From contig JASHTU010000096.1 in assembly GCA_030040395.1 (NCBI GenBank), positions 1 through 15,929 on the forward strand: a stretch of 15,929 nt of DNA, in the 5' to 3' direction. The notes beneath the pieces are model-generated. The model was not told the DNA's origin. It did no database searches and saw only the letters and a list, made by a program, of their open reading frames with translations. The DNA comes from Acidobacteriaceae bacterium. Its GTDB lineage: Bacteria > Acidobacteriota > Terriglobia > Terriglobales > Acidobacteriaceae. The position numbers and the translations under genes are program-made. How positions within the stretch are numbered: the stretch's first letter is position 1; every line of letters starts with the position of its first letter. Of this stretch, positions 14,766-15,929 are shown in pieces.

Positions 14766-15619
14766 ATGCCCAGACCCAGAGGGAGCGCTGATCTGTTTGA
14801 AGATCGGCGCAAGCGTGCGTTGGCTTTGTTGGATGGAGGTTATTCGCTACATCAAGTGGGCCGGCGAGTCGGCTGTGCCGCCGTTTCCGTGATGCGCTGG
14901 CGGGATGCCCGTCACCGGGGTGGGGGCAGGCCCTCCAAGTGCGTTTTTCTCCTGGCCGTCCCCGGAAATTGGATGCGGCCCAGCGCAAGCGCCTGGTCGG
15001 TTTGCTTTTCAAGGGAGCCACGGCGCATGGCTGGCGGACCGATCCATGGACGACCGCCCGCATTGCCGAACTCATCCGCCACAAGTTCTCCATCGAATAC
15101 CATCGCGATCATATCGGCCGTCTGCTGCACAACCTGGGATGGAGCGTGCAGAAACCGGAACGACGCGCTTTGGAGCGGGATGAAGAAGCCATCGCGCGCT
15201 GGAAGCAGAAGGACTGGCCGCGCATAAGAAAAACGCTGCGTGGCTGGGCGCCCACATAGTCTTTGCCGACGAATTGGGCTTCATGCTCATCCCCAACGTG
15301 GTGCGCACCTGGGCTCCCGCGGGGTAGACGCCCATCCATCGCCATCGCCGGGGGCGGAGGGACAAGATTAGTGTCATCTCCGGAATTTCGCTCAGCCCGC
15401 GCCGGTATCGGCTGAGCCTCTACCATCTGCTCTTCTTCGACAACATCGGGCAGGAGGAGGTTTTGCCGCTTTGTGCGCGAATTGCTGCGTCACCTGCGCG
15501 GCCCGCTGATTGTGCTGCTGGACAATTCTTCCACCCACAAGGGCGATCCGATCGAGCAACTGCAGCGGCAACATCACCGCCTGCACATCGAGTATTTCCC
15601 TTCCTATGCGCCAGAGCTA
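14766..15619 (+). pseudogene. IS630-family transposase, frameshifted and truncated
   Basis: Joining three frames rebuilds an IS630 (Tc1/mariner superfamily) transposase. Frame one (14766 to about 14925) has MPRPRGSADLFEDRRKRALA and the HTH YSLHQVGRRVGCAAVSVMRW. Frame two (to about 15235) has SPGRPRKLDAAQRKRLV and then HGWRTDPWTTARIAELI. Frame three (to about 15462) has AHIVFADELGFMLIPNVVRT, with the first catalytic Asp in FADELGF. The frame then returns for RFVRELLRHLRGPLIVLLDN, with the second Asp in LLDN, and FPSYAPEL. A TAG at 15325-15327 replaces the family Gln in G-Q-TPIHRHR. The final Glu (ELNPDE) is lost because the gene stops at the IS5-type element near 15619. The middle shift sits at AGAAAAAC (about 15227-15234) and may be a natural -1 frameshift site of this IS; the other two look like decay. 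Confidence 0.85.
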
Positions 15620-15929
15620 AGAGCTTATCCGTAAATAGAAACGGTCTGCCTCCAGCAGATGAGAGCTGCGGCAAGTTGCAGCAGAGCGGTGTAGCTCGCC
15701 TCGGTCTTTTCGAAGCTGACCAGGAGCTTACGGTATTGGGTTAGCCAGGAGTGGCTTCGTTCAACGACCCAGCGACGCGGTTCGGAATCCGGGTAGCGAT
15801 ATTTGACGAGCCGCTCTTCGGCGCGTGATTTCATGCGCGGATAATAGTGATGCTTGCGGGCGATCTTGCTGACCGGATAGCCCACGTATCCAGCATCCAG
15901 GCAGAGATACTGTTGATTTTGCCACCCTG
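15620..15929 (-). mobile_element. IS5-family element, one end (continues beyond window)
   Basis: From about 15620 the IS630 coding sequence is abruptly replaced by sequence belonging to an IS5-type insertion whose transposase reads leftwards and ends 5 nt inside the boundary. AGAGCTTATCCG at 15620-15631 is the likely terminal repeat of this end. The other end is outside the window, so neither inverted repeat nor target duplication can be confirmed. Confidence 0.6.
15625..15929 (-). CDS. IS5-family transposase, C-terminal part (cut by window edge)
   Basis: About 100 codons are visible in the frame ending at the stop 15625-15627. The reading continues without interruption to the window edge (upstream residues GWQNQQYLCLDAGYVGYPVS), so the Met at 15885 is not the true start. 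The last part has the conserved DDE-transposase C-terminus of the IS5 group: RRWVVERSHSWLTQYRKLLV carries the catalytic Glu in VVERSHSWL, and ALLQLAAALICWR matches the usual final helix. Nothing in the visible part is broken, so the element may be intact and recently active, in contrast to the IS630 gene it interrupts. Confidence 0.85.
   Translation of the reverse strand, partial: GWQNQQYLCLDAGYVGYPVSKIARKHHYYPRMKSRAEERLVKYRYPDSEPRRWVVERSHSWLTQYRKLLVSFEKTEASYTALLQLAAALICWRQTVSIYG

Overview
The window looks like a chromosomal accessory segment of a GC-rich Gram-negative bacterium, most probably an Acidobacteriota (Terriglobia/Bryobacter-like). The main reasons are the very large Oar-type TonB-dependent receptor with an N-terminal carboxypeptidase-regulatory-like domain, the mix of secreted glycosidases and Tat-exported redox proteins, and the scattered, decayed IS elements. 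This placement is inference: there is no rRNA, tRNA or phylogenetic marker here.

Layout. 1-115 (-): start of a Tat-exported protein, cut by the window edge. 116-850: gene-poor spacer with a degenerate 42-bp tandem repeat and the remnant of an IS66-type tnpA (-). 851-3823 (+): a secreted GH39-like glycosidase followed after 27 nt by an L-arabinose/L-fucose isomerase-type enzyme, a likely operon. 3824-4486: spacer holding the 3' end of a dead IS1380-family transposase. 4487-5848 (+): secreted GH27 alpha-galactosidase-like enzyme. 5969-7084 (+): secreted metal-dependent amidohydrolase (PF04909 type). 7085-7742: long regulatory-looking spacer with perfect inverted repeats. 7743-11213 (+): Oar-like TonB-dependent receptor. 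11281-13185 (+): Tat-exported FAD oxidoreductase related to spermidine dehydrogenase. 13186-13610: spacer with an AraC-family remnant (-). 13611-14573 (+): secreted YWTD beta-propeller. 14574-15929: IS graveyard, with a frameshifted IS630 transposase truncated by an IS5-type element that runs off the window.

Working together (inference): the genes from 851 to 14573 read as a glycan/plant-metabolite utilisation region. Secreted GH39-like and GH27 enzymes would trim glycans. The isomerase would act on a released aldose in the cytoplasm, and the receptor would import oligomers across the outer membrane. The amidohydrolase, flavoenzyme and YWTD protein are exported partners of unknown substrate. 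Every intact gene sits on the + strand, while the remnants (IS66, AraC, IS1380) lie in the gaps between them. This suggests the cluster was assembled, or its regulation rewired, by transposition and decay. I did not find CRISPR, tRNA, phage or defence genes, nor a clearly novel multi-gene system. The best leads are the altered active-site residue in the GH27, the receptor/flavoenzyme pair, the perfect operator-like palindrome upstream of the receptor, and a GNRA-capped hairpin between 8-bp direct repeats.
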